64,000 nucleotides of DNA from Pseudomonas sp. GV085 (GTDB lineage: Bacteria > Pseudomonadota > Gammaproteobacteria > Pseudomonadales > Pseudomonadaceae): the NCBI RefSeq assembly GCF_003050925.1, contig NZ_QAOV01000003.1:434001-498000 (forward strand), in the 5' to 3' direction. The notes below the pieces were generated by a model. It was not told the origin of the DNA and made no database searches. It worked only from the letters and a program-made list of their open reading frames with translations. The position numbers and the translations under genes are program-made. Below are positions 18,077 through 27,032 of the stretch, piece by piece; position 1 is the first letter of the stretch, and each line of letters starts with the position of its first letter.

Positions 18077-18153
18077 CGGGGTATAGCGCAGTCCGGTAGC
18101 GCGCCTGCTTTGGGAGCAGGATGTCAGGAGTTCGAATCCCCTTACCCCGACCA
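18077..18153 (+). tRNA. tRNA-Pro (TGG), copy 1
   Basis: A 77-base cloverleaf with CGGGGTA/TACCCCG acceptor arms, anticodon loop TTTGGGA (anticodon TGG), T arm around GTTCGAATC, and encoded CCA. It is nine bases after tRNA-Asn and identical to the copy at 18329. Confidence 0.98.
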
Positions 18154-18158
18154 TTTTT

Positions 18159-18234
18159 GGGTCGTTAGCTCAGTTGGTAGAGCAGTTGGCTTTTAACCAA
18201 TTGGTCGTAGGTTCGAATCCCACACGACCCACCA
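18159..18234 (+). tRNA. tRNA-Lys (TTT)
   Basis: A 76-base cloverleaf with GGGTCGT/ACGACCC acceptor arms, anticodon stem TTGG/CCAA around CTTTTAA (anticodon TTT), T arm around GTTCGAATC, and encoded CCA. Confidence 0.98.
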
Positions 18235-18298
18235 TTTTTGAAACCAGTTAACGCTGGAATCGAATCTTAAGATCAGAGGCCAAAAGCGCTGATCGAAG

Positions 18299-18326
18299 AA
18301 GGCGCCTTCAAGGGTGCCTTTTTTTT
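18299..18326 (+). terminator. Rho-independent terminator within the tRNA cluster
   Basis: AAGGCGCC pairs with GGTGCCTT (one G-T pair) around a six-base loop and runs into eight T. It stands between tRNA-Lys and the second tRNA-Pro, so the last tRNA needs read-through or its own promoter. Confidence 0.85.
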
Positions 18327-18328
18327 AC

Positions 18329-18405
18329 CGGGGTATAGCGCAGTCCGGTAGCGCGCCTGCTTTGGGAGCAGGATGTCAGGAGTTCGAATCCCCTTACCCC
18401 GACCA
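18329..18405 (+). tRNA. tRNA-Pro (TGG), copy 2
   Basis: All 77 bases are identical to the copy at 18077-18153. It starts two bases after the T-run of the preceding terminator. A 68-codon frame read through it is an artefact of the tRNA sequence. Confidence 0.97.
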
Positions 18406-18412
18406 TATTAAA

Positions 18413-18446
18413 AATCCTCGTATCGAAAGATACGGGGATTTTTTTT
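18413..18446 (+). terminator. Rho-independent terminator after the tRNA cluster
   Basis: AATCCTCGTATC pairs with GATACGGGGATT around GAAA and is followed by a run of T. It closes the tRNA cluster. Confidence 0.88.
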
Positions 18447-18474
18447 GTCTGTTAATTGCTTGCCGCGAATCAAT

Positions 18475-18600
18475 TGTAGGAGCAGCCGGTCGACGCTCGA
18501 TTGCTCGCGAAGATCGTTAACGAAAACGCAGCGTTTCTGGTTTAACGCGGCGCTCTCAGGTTCTTCGCGAGCAATCGAGCGTCGACCGGCTGCTCCTACA
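18475..18600. repeat. Long-arm REP doublet between tRNA cluster and ndh
   Basis: Arms of about 36 bases: TGTAGGAGCAGCCGGTCGAC then GCTCGATTGCTCGCGAA, repeated in inverse at the right. The outer TGTAGGAGC and inner GCTCGCGA ends match the ordinary doublets, but a GCCGGTCGACGCTCGA block is inserted between them. The loop has the same GTTAACGAAAACGC core. Confidence 0.92.
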
Positions 18601-18604
18601 GGTG

Positions 18605-19903
18605 TTAGTGCAACTTAAGGCGCGGCTCAGTCCCGCGACCGATCTTGCTGCCCAGCATCAGCATCGCCGTGCGGAACGGCCCGTACAGCGCCATCTGGTG
18701 CATGCGGTACAGCGACACGTAGAACATCCGCGCCAGCCAGCCTTCGAGCATCACGCTGCCGGTGAGGTTGCCCATCAAGTTACCCACAGCCGAAAAACGC
18801 GACAGCGAGATCAGCGAGCCGTAGTCGGTGTACTTGTACTCCGGCAGTGCCTTGCCTTCGATGCGCAGTTTCAACGATTTGGCCAGCAATGAAGCCTGTT
18901 GGTGAGCGGCCTGGGCACGTGGCGGCACATTGCGGTCGCTACCCGGTTGCGGGCAGGCGGCGCAGTCACCGAAGGCGAAGATGTTCTCGTCGCGAGTGGT
19001 TTGCAGGGTCGGCAGCACTTGCAGCTGATTGATGCGGTTGGTTTCCAGGCCATCGATGTCCTTGAGGAAACCCGGTGCGCGAATCCCCGCAGCCCAGACC
19101 TTCAGGCTAGCGTTGATCACTTTGCCGTCGGCGGTAATCAAGGCGTCTGCCGTCACTTCGCTGACAGCGGCATTGGTCATGACGTTGACCCCGAGTTTCT
19201 CCAGGGTTTTATGCACAGGTCCGCCAATCCGCTCTGGCAGCGCCGGCAGGACTCGTGGTCCGGCTTCGATCAGGGTGATGTGCATGTTTTCCGGTTTGAT
19301 CCGGTCCAGGCCATAGGCCGCCAATTCATGGGCGGCGTTGTGCAGTTCGGCGGCCAGCTCGACCCCGGTGGCACCGGCGCCGACGATGGCTACGCTGATT
19401 TGCTCGACTTTGTCGGTCTGCCCGGCATGGGCGCGCAGGTAGTGATTGAGCAGTTGCTGGTGGAAACGCTCGGCCTGTTTACGAGTGTCGAGGAACAGGC
19501 AGTGTTGCGCCGCGCCCTGGGTGCCGAAATCGTTGGTGGTACTGCCGACGGAGATCACCAGCGAGTCGTAAGGCACTTCGCGGGCCGGCACCAGTTCCAG
19601 GCCGGCTTCGTCATAGGTGGCGGCCAGCTGGATTTTCTTCTTCGCGCGATCGACCCCGCTCATGCGCCCCAGCTGGAACTCGAAGTGGTTCCATTTGGCC
19701 TGGGCGACATAGTTGAGTTCGTCTTCGGAAGAGTTCAGGGAGCCGGCCGCCACTTCGTGCAACAACGGTTTCCAGATGTGGGTCAGGTTCGTGTCGACCA
19801 GCATCACGCTGGCCGTGCCGCGCTTGCCCAGAGTCTTACCCAGACGGGTAGCCAACTCCAGACCGCCGGCGCCGCCGCCGACAATGACAATACGATGGGA
19901 CAT
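18605..19903 (-). CDS. ndh: NADH:quinone oxidoreductase type II
   Basis: Membrane-associated flavoprotein of 432 residues that passes electrons from NADH to quinone without proton pumping. The FAD-binding motif GGGAGGLELATRLG is at residues 8-21, the NADH-binding motif IVGAGATGVELAAEL near 170, and a second FAD contact at NIFAFGDCAACP. A C-terminal amphipathic stretch would bind the inner membrane. The start is the ATG at 19903 (MSHRIVIVGGG). A small membrane protein gene follows upstream on the same strand. Confidence 0.94.
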   Translation of the reverse strand: MSHRIVIVGGGAGGLELATRLGKTLGKRGTASVMLVDTNLTHIWKPLLHEVAAGSLNSSEDELNYVAQAKWNHFEFQLGRMSGVDRAKKKIQLAATYDEAGLELVPAREVPYDSLVISVGSTTNDFGTQGAAQHCLFLDTRKQAERFHQQLLNHYLRAHAGQTDKVEQISVAIVGAGATGVELAAELHNAAHELAAYGLDRIKPENMHITLIEAGPRVLPALPERIGGPVHKTLEKLGVNVMTNAAVSEVTADALITADGKVINASLKVWAAGIRAPGFLKDIDGLETNRINQLQVLPTLQTTRDENIFAFGDCAACPQPGSDRNVPPRAQAAHQQASLLAKSLKLRIEGKALPEYKYTDYGSLISLSRFSAVGNLMGNLTGSVMLEGWLARMFYVSLYRMHQMALYGPFRTAMLMLGSKIGRGTEPRLKLH

Positions 19904-19966
19904 GGGGATAACTCGCAAGGCTAAAAGAAATCTTTGTCGTCGTTACCCACGCGAGCGCAAGGCAGC

Positions 19967-20140
19967 TCATAGCGTCAGGTAACTGATAAGTCGGCTCAAC
20001 AGGCCCAGACCAATGGTCACTGCCAATACCAGCACAAGGAGCATCCAGGGCCGGAAAGGCCGGCGCTCGACTTGGTGCTGGGACAACTGCAGGTACTCTT
20101 CGACATGCTTTTGGTCGTCGGGGTTCAGGCGGCTGGTCAT
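19967..20140 (-). CDS. Small membrane protein, DUF3094-like
   Basis: A 57-residue frame, MTSRLNPDDQKHVEEYL at the start, a basic-proline segment, then a membrane helix (about residues 32-50, rich in Leu and Val) and the end RLISYLTL. It resembles the DUF3094 family of short proteins in Pseudomonas and related genera. The function is unknown. It ends about 60 bases before ndh on the same strand and may share its transcript. Confidence 0.78.
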   Translation of the reverse strand: MTSRLNPDDQKHVEEYLQLSQHQVERRPFRPWMLLVLVLAVTIGLGLLSRLISYLTL

Positions 20141-20244
20141 ATCGGGCCTCGTCAGGGGTAGACGTTGCTGAATGTGTGGAAGCTACAGGGAAATCATTCA
20201 GCTGTGAACGAAGCTTAGCTGCTGACCGGGGAAAGGCTCGAGTC

Positions 20245-20871
20245 TCACAGACTGATCCCGACATCAAAAACAATGCTGCGCCCCAGGTTGCTGCGCAGGA
20301 AATCCGGCGCATCCGGGTGAGCGAACAGCACACGGGCGAAGGTCGGCCCGACCAGCGACAGCGAACGCCAGCCCTGGCGCAGGTATTCGGTCGGTGGCGG
20401 GAAATGGCTGTTGAGGTCCAGCACTTCGCGTTTGAGGCTGGCGAAGGCAATGATGTCCAGCTCACCCAGATCCATGCCGCGCTCTTTGTAGTTGTGCGCT
20501 TTTTTGCGCAAAGTCGGCGCCAATCGCAGCAAGAACTCGTTGGCAGGGATACGTCGTGGCTTGGCCTCGCGGCGCACCAGTTGGCTCAGGGAAAACGCGC
20601 TGCGCCGGCGTTGCAGTTCGTCGCGCCATTCATCGTTGAGGCGCCGGCCCTCGTCGAGCACGAAGAACACCTCGAAACTGGCATCGCGAAACAACACATC
20701 CGGCGGCTCCCCGGCGGGGGCGAATTCATCGGCACGATAGGGAATGTTCAAGCCTTGCAGCAGGCGCTGGCACACCCAACGCTCACGCTCCCATTTGCGG
20801 GCATTGGACAGGAACGCATTGGCTTGCTCGGCCGCGATGGTCAGCAGGCGTAAATAGTCTGAGTCATCCAT
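20245..20871 (-). CDS. Conserved protein, DUF1780 (putative endonuclease-like fold)
   Basis: A 208-residue soluble protein. MDDSDYLRLLTIAAEQANAF opens the protein; RKWERERWVCQRLLQGLNI and EPPDVLFRDASFEVFFVLDEGRR follow. The D...E..FVLDE pattern recalls the PD-(D/E)XK-like core for which the DUF1780 family is described as a putative endonuclease. I start at the ATG at 20871; a longer frame upstream has no clear ribosome site. Function not established. Confidence 0.72.
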   Translation of the reverse strand: MDDSDYLRLLTIAAEQANAFLSNARKWERERWVCQRLLQGLNIPYRADEFAPAGEPPDVLFRDASFEVFFVLDEGRRLNDEWRDELQRRRSAFSLSQLVRREAKPRRIPANEFLLRLAPTLRKKAHNYKERGMDLGELDIIAFASLKREVLDLNSHFPPPTEYLRQGWRSLSLVGPTFARVLFAHPDAPDFLRSNLGRSIVFDVGISL

Positions 20872-21063
20872 AGGCCCAAGCTTAGCGTTCAAACGTGATC
20901 GCAAAGAAGACAATTTTGTCGCAGAGGCTCATAGCCTTCCGTTCCCATGCCCGTTCCAGGGCCCTGCACAAAACGGATAGTGATCTGCGCGCACTGGCTA
21001 TTGCCACGTATCGGGCGCCTCTACCCTCGGCTGTACGGACGTAAGCCGTGTTACCGACGCTCT

Positions 21064-21082
21064 AAAAAAACAACAACAAGAG
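21064..21082 (+). promoter_or_regulatory. Crc/Hfq A-rich target motif before the benzoate MFS gene
   Basis: AAAAAAACAACAACAAGAG lies just before the start codon at 21092 and overlaps the place of the ribosome site. It fits the catabolite-activity pattern AAnAAnAA bound by Hfq-Crc in Pseudomonas to block translation. The decoy RNA crcZ in this window carries similar motifs. Confidence 0.72.
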
Positions 21083-21091
21083 ATATATGCC

Positions 21092-22435
21092 ATGCGCAAG
21101 ATCGACGTACATGAGGTTATCGACAACGCTCGTTTCAACCACTTTCACTGGATGGTGCTGTTCTGGTGTGCCCTGATCATCATCTTCGACGGTTACGATC
21201 TGGTGATCTACGGCGTGGTCTTGCCGATGCTGATGAAAGAGTGGGGGCTCAGTCCTTTGCAAGCCGGTGCACTGGGCAGTTATGCGCTGTTCGGCATGAT
21301 GTTCGGCGCGCTGTTCTTCGGACCGCTGTCGGACAGGATCGGCCGCAAAAAAGCCATCACGATCTGCGTGATGCTCTTCAGTGGCTTCACCGTGCTCAAT
21401 GGTTTCGCCCGAAACCCCACCGAGTTTGGCCTCTGTCGCTTCATTGCCGGGCTCGGCATTGGCGGCGTGATGCCTAACGTCGTGGCACTGATGAACGAGT
21501 ACGCGCCAAAAAAAATCCGCAGCACGCTGGTTGCGATCATGTTCAGCGGTTACTCGGTGGGCGGCATGCTGTCCGCCGGACTGGGCATTGTGTTGATCCC
21601 GAGTTTCGGCTGGCAGTCGGTGTTTTACGTGGCGGTCCTGCCGTTGATGTTGTTGCCGCTGATCATGTATTTCCTGCCCGAATCGGTGGGCTTCATGTTG
21701 CGTCAGGGGCGCAATGAAGAGGCGCGCAATATTCTTGAGCGCATCGATCCGGCCTACGTCGCGCAAACGTCCGATCAAATGCACATGGCCGAAGTGAAAG
21801 GCACGGGCACCCCGGTGTTGCAGCTGTTCCGTGAAGGCCGAGCGCTGCGCACGCTGATGCTGTGGCTGGCGTTTTTCTGCTGCCTGTTGATGGTGTACGC
21901 GTTGAGTTCCTGGCTGCCGAAACTGATGGCCAACGCCGGTTACAGCCTGGGTTCGAGCCTGTCGTTCCTGCTGGTGTTGAACTTCGGGGCGATCTTCGGC
22001 GCGGTCGGTGGCGGGGTGCTGGGCGACAAACTCAATCTGCCGAAAGTGCTGGCGGTGTTTTTCGCCATGGCGGCGGTGTCGATAACCCTGTTGGGCTTCA
22101 ACAGCCCAACGCCGGTGTTGTACCTGCTGATCGCCATTGCGGGTGCCACCACCATTGGCTCGCAGATTCTCTTGTACGCCTGCGCCGCGCAGTTTTATTC
22201 CATGACGATTCGCTCAACCGGTCTGGGCTGGGCGTCGGGCATTGGGCGCAACGGGGCCATCGTCGGTCCTCTGTTGGGCGGCGCCTTGCTCGGGATCAGC
22301 CTGCCGCTGCAACTGAACTTCATGGCGTTTGCCTTGCCCGGTGCGGTGGCGGCCTTTGCCATGACTGTGTTCGCCATCAGCAGCCGGCGTAGCGTCTCTG
22401 CAGTCAACCCTGCCCTGTCAGCGACCGGTGCCTGA
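21092..22435 (+). CDS. benK: Aromatic acid:H+ symporter (AAHS family MFS, BenK-like)
   Basis: A 447-residue major facilitator protein with twelve predicted membrane segments. AAHS signatures are visible: FDGYDLVIYGVVLP in helix 1 with the two acidic residues, DRIGRKKA in the 2-3 loop, and YSVGGMLSAGLG in the first half. It is most like benzoate and cis,cis-muconate carriers (BenK/MucK). It heads a run with BenE and an OprD porin, the usual benzoate uptake set, but no benABCD catabolic genes are in the window. The exact substrate is inferred from the neighbours. Confidence 0.82.
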   Translation: MRKIDVHEVIDNARFNHFHWMVLFWCALIIIFDGYDLVIYGVVLPMLMKEWGLSPLQAGALGSYALFGMMFGALFFGPLSDRIGRKKAITICVMLFSGFTVLNGFARNPTEFGLCRFIAGLGIGGVMPNVVALMNEYAPKKIRSTLVAIMFSGYSVGGMLSAGLGIVLIPSFGWQSVFYVAVLPLMLLPLIMYFLPESVGFMLRQGRNEEARNILERIDPAYVAQTSDQMHMAEVKGTGTPVLQLFREGRALRTLMLWLAFFCCLLMVYALSSWLPKLMANAGYSLGSSLSFLLVLNFGAIFGAVGGGVLGDKLNLPKVLAVFFAMAAVSITLLGFNSPTPVLYLLIAIAGATTIGSQILLYACAAQFYSMTIRSTGLGWASGIGRNGAIVGPLLGGALLGISLPLQLNFMAFALPGAVAAFAMTVFAISSRRSVSAVNPALSATGA

Positions 22436-22438
22436 ATC

Positions 22439-23647
22439 ATGAAAGCGTTTTTCCAGGACTTCTCGGTGTCAGCCGCCGTGGCCGGATTCATTGCCACGGT
22501 GATTTCCTATGCCGGCCCGTTGGTGATCATCTTTCAGGCAGCAGAAGCGGCACATCTTTCGCGGGAAGTGTTGTCGTCCTGGATCTGGGCGATCTCCATT
22601 GGCAGCGCCGTGCTCGGTATCGGTTTGAGCCTGCGCTACCGCGTTCCGGTGATCATCGCCTGGTCGGCGCCGGGCTCGGCGTTGCTGGTGACGCTGTTGC
22701 CGGACATCTCCATGGCAGAGGCGGTGGGGGCTTATCTGGTCAGCAGCCTGATCATTTTCGCGGTTGGCATCTCGGGGGCTTTCGACCGGATCATCAGCAA
22801 GCTGCCCGCGGCCATCGCGGCGGCGATGCTGGCGGGGATCCTGTTCAGTTTCGGCACCGGATTGTTCGTGTCGATGCAGCACAAGCCGTTGCTGGTCCTG
22901 GCGATGTTTGCCTGCTACCTGATCTGCAAGCGTGTGATGCCGCGTTATGCAGTGATGATGGTGCTGCTGGTGGGCTGTTCGATTGCCGCGTTCACCGGTG
23001 ATTTGCATCGTGAAGCACTGGTGATCGGCCTGGCCACGCCGGTGTGGATCTCGCCCGAGTTCAGCCTGGGCGCGATCCTGAACATCGCCTTGCCGCTGGT
23101 GATGGTGGCGCTGACCGGTCAGTTCGTGCCCGGCATGGCGGTGCTGCGCGCCAGCGGTTATCCGACGCAGGCGAGCCCGATCATCGCCAGTAGCGCGCTG
23201 TGCGCGGCATTGCTGGCGCCGTTTGGTTGCCATGGACTGAATCTGGCGGCGATCACCGCGGCGATCTGCACGGGTCGCGAATCCCACGAAGATCCTCGCA
23301 AGCGCTACGTGGCCGGGGTCGTCGGCGGCCTGTGTTACCTGCTGCTGGGGATCTTCGGCGCCACGCTGGTCTCGCTGTTTTCCGCGTTCCCCAAAGAGTT
23401 GATCGCAGCACTGGCCGGGCTGGCCTTGTTCGCCGCCATTGCCGGCGCGTTAACGGGCGCGATGGCTGTGCCGAGCGATCGTGAAGCCGCACTGGTGACC
23501 TTTCTGGTCACGGCTTCGGGCATGTCGCTGTTTGGATTGTCCGCCGCATTTTGGGGGCTGATTTTCGGCATGGTCACCCATGTGCTGTTGAGCGCCCGTC
23601 GCCCCGAATCCGTTACTGCTGAAGCACTTCAACCTGTCGATCAATAA
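22439..23647 (+). CDS. benE: Benzoate/H+ symporter BenE
   Basis: A 402-residue inner membrane protein of the BenE family, with about twelve hydrophobic segments. [23 protein letters not shown] opens the protein and [17 protein letters not shown] follows in the third helix region; [23 protein letters not shown] is the family's characteristic central segment. It starts three bases after the MFS gene stop and is probably co-transcribed. It gives a second route for benzoate uptake. Confidence 0.9.
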   Translation: MKAFFQDFSVSAAVAGFIATVISYAGPLVIIFQAAEAAHLSREVLSSWIWAISIGSAVLGIGLSLRYRVPVIIAWSAPGSALLVTLLPDISMAEAVGAYLVSSLIIFAVGISGAFDRIISKLPAAIAAAMLAGILFSFGTGLFVSMQHKPLLVLAMFACYLICKRVMPRYAVMMVLLVGCSIAAFTGDLHREALVIGLATPVWISPEFSLGAILNIALPLVMVALTGQFVPGMAVLRASGYPTQASPIIASSALCAALLAPFGCHGLNLAAITAAICTGRESHEDPRKRYVAGVVGGLCYLLLGIFGATLVSLFSAFPKELIAALAGLALFAAIAGALTGAMAVPSDREAALVTFLVTASGMSLFGLSAAFWGLIFGMVTHVLLSARRPESVTAEALQPVDQ

Positions 23648-23656
23648 CAATAAGAG
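23640..23656 (+). promoter_or_regulatory. Crc/Hfq A-rich target motif before the oprD-like gene
   Basis: ATCAATAACAATAAGAG, overlapping the end of benE and the ribosome site of the porin gene at 23664, fits the AAnAAnAA pattern. Same reasoning as for the motif at 21064. Confidence 0.6.
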
Positions 23657-23663
23657 AAAAACG

Positions 23664-24932
23664 ATGAAACAGAATCTCCCAACAACCGGTTCGGTGTTGT
23701 CCATGGCTGTCGTCTCGAGTTTTTCCAGCTGCGCGATGGCCGCCGAAAGTGGATTTATTGAAGACACCACCGCCACCTTGCAAGCACGTAATTACTACTT
23801 CAGCCGCGACTATTCCGACATCGTCGGCGCCAACCAGCAATCGAAGGCTGAAGAGTGGGCCCAGGGTTTCATCCTCAACGTGAAGTCCGGATACACCCAG
23901 GGCACCGTCGGTTTTGGGGTGGATATCATCGGCCTGCTCGGCCTCAAGCTCGACAGCGCCCCGGACCGGGTCAATACCGGTTTGCTACCGGTGCAGGACG
24001 ATGGCCGCGCGGCGAACGATTACAGCCGTCTGGAAGGCGCGTTGAAGATGCGTTACTCAAAGACCGAGCTGAAAGTTGGTGAGTTGCAACCCAATTTGCC
24101 GGTGCTGGTGTTCAGCGATATTCGTCTGCTGCCGCCGAGTTATCAGGGCGCAAGCATCACCTCCAACGAGATCAATGGCCTGACCCTGCAGGGCGGTCAC
24201 TTGAGTTCGACCAGCCTGCGCAACGAGGCCGGCGACGAAAAGATGCAAGCCATGCTCGGCCATGTGCCGCAGCGCCAGGTCAGCAGTGACGGTTTCAATT
24301 TTGCCGGCGCCGATTATGCATTCAACGACAAACGCAGCTCGGTCAGCGCCTGGTACGGGCAACTGGAAGACATCTATAACCAGCGCTTCCTGGGCCTCAA
24401 GCACAGCGAACCGGTGGGCGACTGGATCCTCGGCGCCAATCTCGGTTACTTCGATTCCCGCGAGGATGGCAAAAAGCTGTTGGGCAATATCGACAACCAG
24501 GCGTTCTTCTCGTTGCTGTCGGCCAAGCGTGGCGGCCATACGTTTTACGTCGGCTATCAAGGCATGTTCGGTGACAGCGCGTTCCCACGGGTGTTTGCCA
24601 ACATCTCACCACTGGGCAACGAAGTGCCGACCTACGAGTTCGCCTTCACCGATGAGCGCTCCTGGCAGGCGCGCTACGACTACGACTTCGCGGCGCTCGG
24701 CGTGCCGGGGCTGACCAGCACCGTGCGTTACATCACCGGCAATAACGTCGATACCGGCAAGGGGTTTGAAGGCAGGGACCGCGAACGCGATCTGGATATT
24801 GGCTATGTGCTGCAAAGCGGCAGTCTCAAAGGCCTGGGGATTCGCGTGCGCAATGCAATGGCGCGTTCCAACTACCGCAGTGATATCGATGAAAACCGCC
24901 TGATCCTTAGCTACACGTGGACCCTGCTATGA
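23664..24932 (+). CDS. benF: OprD-family outer membrane porin (BenF-like)
   Basis: A 422-residue outer membrane porin. A signal peptide ends near AMAAE, then comes the OprD family start [21 protein letters not shown]. Beta-strand alternation, the [16 protein letters not shown] segment and the C-terminal YTWTLL ending (hydrophobic last residues) agree with an 18-strand OprD barrel. Its place after benK and benE points to aromatic acid uptake, as for BenF. A convergent DUF2790 gene follows after eight bases. Confidence 0.88.
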   Translation: MKQNLPTTGSVLSMAVVSSFSSCAMAAESGFIEDTTATLQARNYYFSRDYSDIVGANQQSKAEEWAQGFILNVKSGYTQGTVGFGVDIIGLLGLKLDSAPDRVNTGLLPVQDDGRAANDYSRLEGALKMRYSKTELKVGELQPNLPVLVFSDIRLLPPSYQGASITSNEINGLTLQGGHLSSTSLRNEAGDEKMQAMLGHVPQRQVSSDGFNFAGADYAFNDKRSSVSAWYGQLEDIYNQRFLGLKHSEPVGDWILGANLGYFDSREDGKKLLGNIDNQAFFSLLSAKRGGHTFYVGYQGMFGDSAFPRVFANISPLGNEVPTYEFAFTDERSWQARYDYDFAALGVPGLTSTVRYITGNNVDTGKGFEGRDRERDLDIGYVLQSGSLKGLGIRVRNAMARSNYRSDIDENRLILSYTWTLL

Positions 24933-24940
24933 GCGCCTGA

Positions 24941-25183
24941 TCACAGGTTGCTGGTGCAATCACCGATGACTTCGTAGGTGACGCGTCGGGTCTGGCCCTG
25001 ATGATCGACATACACCATGGTCGCCGGGACAACCCCGCACGCGGTCGCGGTGTCCGAGACGGAAACCACCTTGGCGATGTCCAGTGGCTGCGCCGGGTTG
25101 TACAGGACTGCGAGGGGCTCGTTGTCGGCGGCTATGGCCGAGGTGGCGATGACGCTCAGCAGCAGGCTGATCAACGCTTTCAT
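24941..25183 (-). CDS. DUF2790 family exported small protein
   Basis: An 80-residue protein with a signal peptide (MKALISLLLSVIATSAIAA, cleavage after AIA) and a mature part that has two cysteines (CGVVPA and DCTSNL) which could form a disulfide. MVYVDHQGQTRRVTYEV is the DUF2790 hallmark. The family is common in Pseudomonas, often in several copies, with no known role. It ends eight bases from the porin stop on the opposite strand. Confidence 0.82.
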   Translation of the reverse strand: MKALISLLLSVIATSAIAADNEPLAVLYNPAQPLDIAKVVSVSDTATACGVVPATMVYVDHQGQTRRVTYEVIGDCTSNL

Positions 25184-25304
25184 GTTGGCGTGCTCCGTGT
25201 CGGTTTTGATGTTTGAATTTTAGTCTTTGCCACCGACAGATAAAGGGGCGAACGCCGGATGCAGCCTTACATAAAACGTAACAGTCATCGCCCGAGGGGG
25301 GCTT

Positions 25305-26237
25305 ATGGATGTGCTTAACAACTTGCGCGTGTTCATCCGGGTGGTGGACTGCGCCAGTTTCACCGGGGCTGCCGATGCGTTGGATCTGTCAACCGCGCAG
25401 GTATCCCGATTGGTGGCGGATCTGGAGGAGCATGTACAGGCGCGTCTGCTGCAACGCACCACGCGACGCTTGAGCCTGACCGACGCCGGCGAGCGCTTCC
25501 TGCTGCGCAGCCGGCAAATCGTCGAAGCCATGGATGAGGCGACGGCCGAGGCTCGTGGCGCTCATATCAATCCGGCCGGACGCCTGCGGGTGCACAGCAT
25601 GAACGGTCTGGGTGTGCTGCTCACGCCGTTGATCGCCCGCTACAGCGAGCTTTATCCCGATGTGGTGTTCGAGCTGACCTTGTCGCAGCGCAATCCCGAT
25701 CCGCTGGAGGAAGGGCACGATGTGGTGATTTCTATCGCTGCGGAACTGGCCGACTCGCAAATGGTTGCGCAGGCCATCGGGCAGATCTACAGCGTGCCCT
25801 GTGCCTCCCCGGCTTACTTGCAACGCCGGGGCGTGCCGCAGCAGCCGCAGGCGCTGAGCGATCATCAGTGCCTGCGCATGCTCGACCCGTTGTACAGCGA
25901 TCAATGGGTTTTCCAGGATGAGCACGGCGAGCACGCCGTCAGCCCGGCCAAGACCTTTCAGTGCAATGTTGCCGAGTCGATGGTCAAGGCTTCGGAGGCG
26001 GGCATGGGCATCAGCCTGCTGCCGTTCTACACCGCGACGCGGCCCTTGAGCGACGGCACTTTGCTGCGCGTGTTACCGGCATGGCGCCTGCGCGAACGCA
26101 ATGTGTATGCGCTGTATCCTTCGCGACGCTTTCTCGATGCCAAGGTGCGCACCTGGGTGGACTTTCTCAAGTCCGAGCTCCCGAAGCTGTTCGCCGAACA
26201 TGACGCGGTGATGAGCGATCTGCGGCATTGGGCTTGA
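25305..26237 (+). CDS. LysR-family transcriptional regulator
   Basis: A 310-residue LysR regulator. The N-terminal winged helix-turn-helix has CASFTGAADALDLSTAQVSRLV with the recognition helix at about residues 28-45, and the linker helix follows. The effector domain starts near residue 90 (GRLRVHSMNGLG). The ending shows the usual C-terminal part (MGISLLPFY). Its target is unknown; it is not divergent from any gene, so self-regulation alone cannot reveal the regulon. It may or may not control the benzoate set, which lies upstream in the same direction with a DUF2790 gene between. Confidence 0.92.
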   Translation: MDVLNNLRVFIRVVDCASFTGAADALDLSTAQVSRLVADLEEHVQARLLQRTTRRLSLTDAGERFLLRSRQIVEAMDEATAEARGAHINPAGRLRVHSMNGLGVLLTPLIARYSELYPDVVFELTLSQRNPDPLEEGHDVVISIAAELADSQMVAQAIGQIYSVPCASPAYLQRRGVPQQPQALSDHQCLRMLDPLYSDQWVFQDEHGEHAVSPAKTFQCNVAESMVKASEAGMGISLLPFYTATRPLSDGTLLRVLPAWRLRERNVYALYPSRRFLDAKVRTWVDFLKSELPKLFAEHDAVMSDLRHWA

Positions 26238-26308
26238 AGTCGAAGGGCAGGCGAGCGTCGGTGTAGACTAAGTGTCTGTTGTTCTTCGCCTGGGAGACGC
26301 GCGTAGCC

Positions 26309-26998
26309 ATGATCGGTGCAGAGTTGCTGTCATCGCAAACCCTTGCGGTCGGCTGGCTGATCTATGTGCCGGTGTTGATCTGGGCCATCTGTCGCGCGCC
26401 GTGGGTTGAGCTATTCACCGACAGCCGTCGTCAGCATCTGCTGTTTGGAACGGTGTTTGCGCTGTTTCTGTTGTGGCTGGTGCGGCGGGACTTCGATACC
26501 GGCGTGTCTTATCACTTTATCGGCATGACGGCGGTGACCCTGTTGCTGGACTGGCCGCTGGCGCTGGTTGGCGGCCTGGTGGCGCAAACGGGGCTGGTGT
26601 TGCTCGGTCGACAGGATCTGGCGGCGGTTGGGGTCAATGGTGCGCTGCTGATCGCATTGCCGGTGCTGGTCACTGAGTGCTGCGCCATTCTGGTGGAGCG
26701 TGCGCAGCCACGAAATCCCTTCGTGTATATCTTCGTGTCCGGCTTCTTTGCGGCGGCGCTGTCGGCGTTGCTGTGTCTGCTGCTGGCGCTTTGGTTGTTA
26801 TGGTTCGACGAGCGTTTTGCCATGCCGTACTGGCTGGAAGATTTTGTCGGATATCTGTGGCTGATCATTTTTCCCGAAGCGTTTATCAACGGCATGATCG
26901 TCAGTGCGCTGGTGGTGTTTTGTCCGGAGTGGCTGGAGACGTTCAACCGCACACGCTATCTCTCGGCTCCCTGGAAGGACGACGATCCCAAGTCCTGA
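26309..26998 (+). CDS. CbiM-like integral membrane protein (ECF transporter permease family)
   Basis: A 229-residue membrane protein with six or seven hydrophobic segments. The pattern resembles the energy-coupling factor permease/CbiM family annotated in Pseudomonas (SYHFIGMTAVTLLLDWPLALVGG and a late IFPEAFINGMIVSALVVFCPEW). No ATPase, T component or cobalt-binding N-terminal His motif is seen, and no partner gene is near, so metal transport is not established. The start is the ATG at 26309 with GGGAGA upstream; a TTG ten codons earlier is less likely. Confidence 0.6.
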   Translation: MIGAELLSSQTLAVGWLIYVPVLIWAICRAPWVELFTDSRRQHLLFGTVFALFLLWLVRRDFDTGVSYHFIGMTAVTLLLDWPLALVGGLVAQTGLVLLGRQDLAAVGVNGALLIALPVLVTECCAILVERAQPRNPFVYIFVSGFFAAALSALLCLLLALWLLWFDERFAMPYWLEDFVGYLWLIIFPEAFINGMIVSALVVFCPEWLETFNRTRYLSAPWKDDDPKS

Positions 26999-27032
26999 TC
27001 CACGCAAAGCCTGGAATCGCCGTCTCGATGGA

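Noticed and set aside
17992..18405. A phage or island attachment site at the tRNA genes
   Set aside because: No integrase and no direct repeat of a tRNA 3' end is seen apart from the full second tRNA-Pro copy.
18314..18520. A 68-codon frame over the second tRNA-Pro
   Set aside because: It translates the tRNA itself (IAQSGSAPALGAGCQEF) and the terminator; a known kind of false call.
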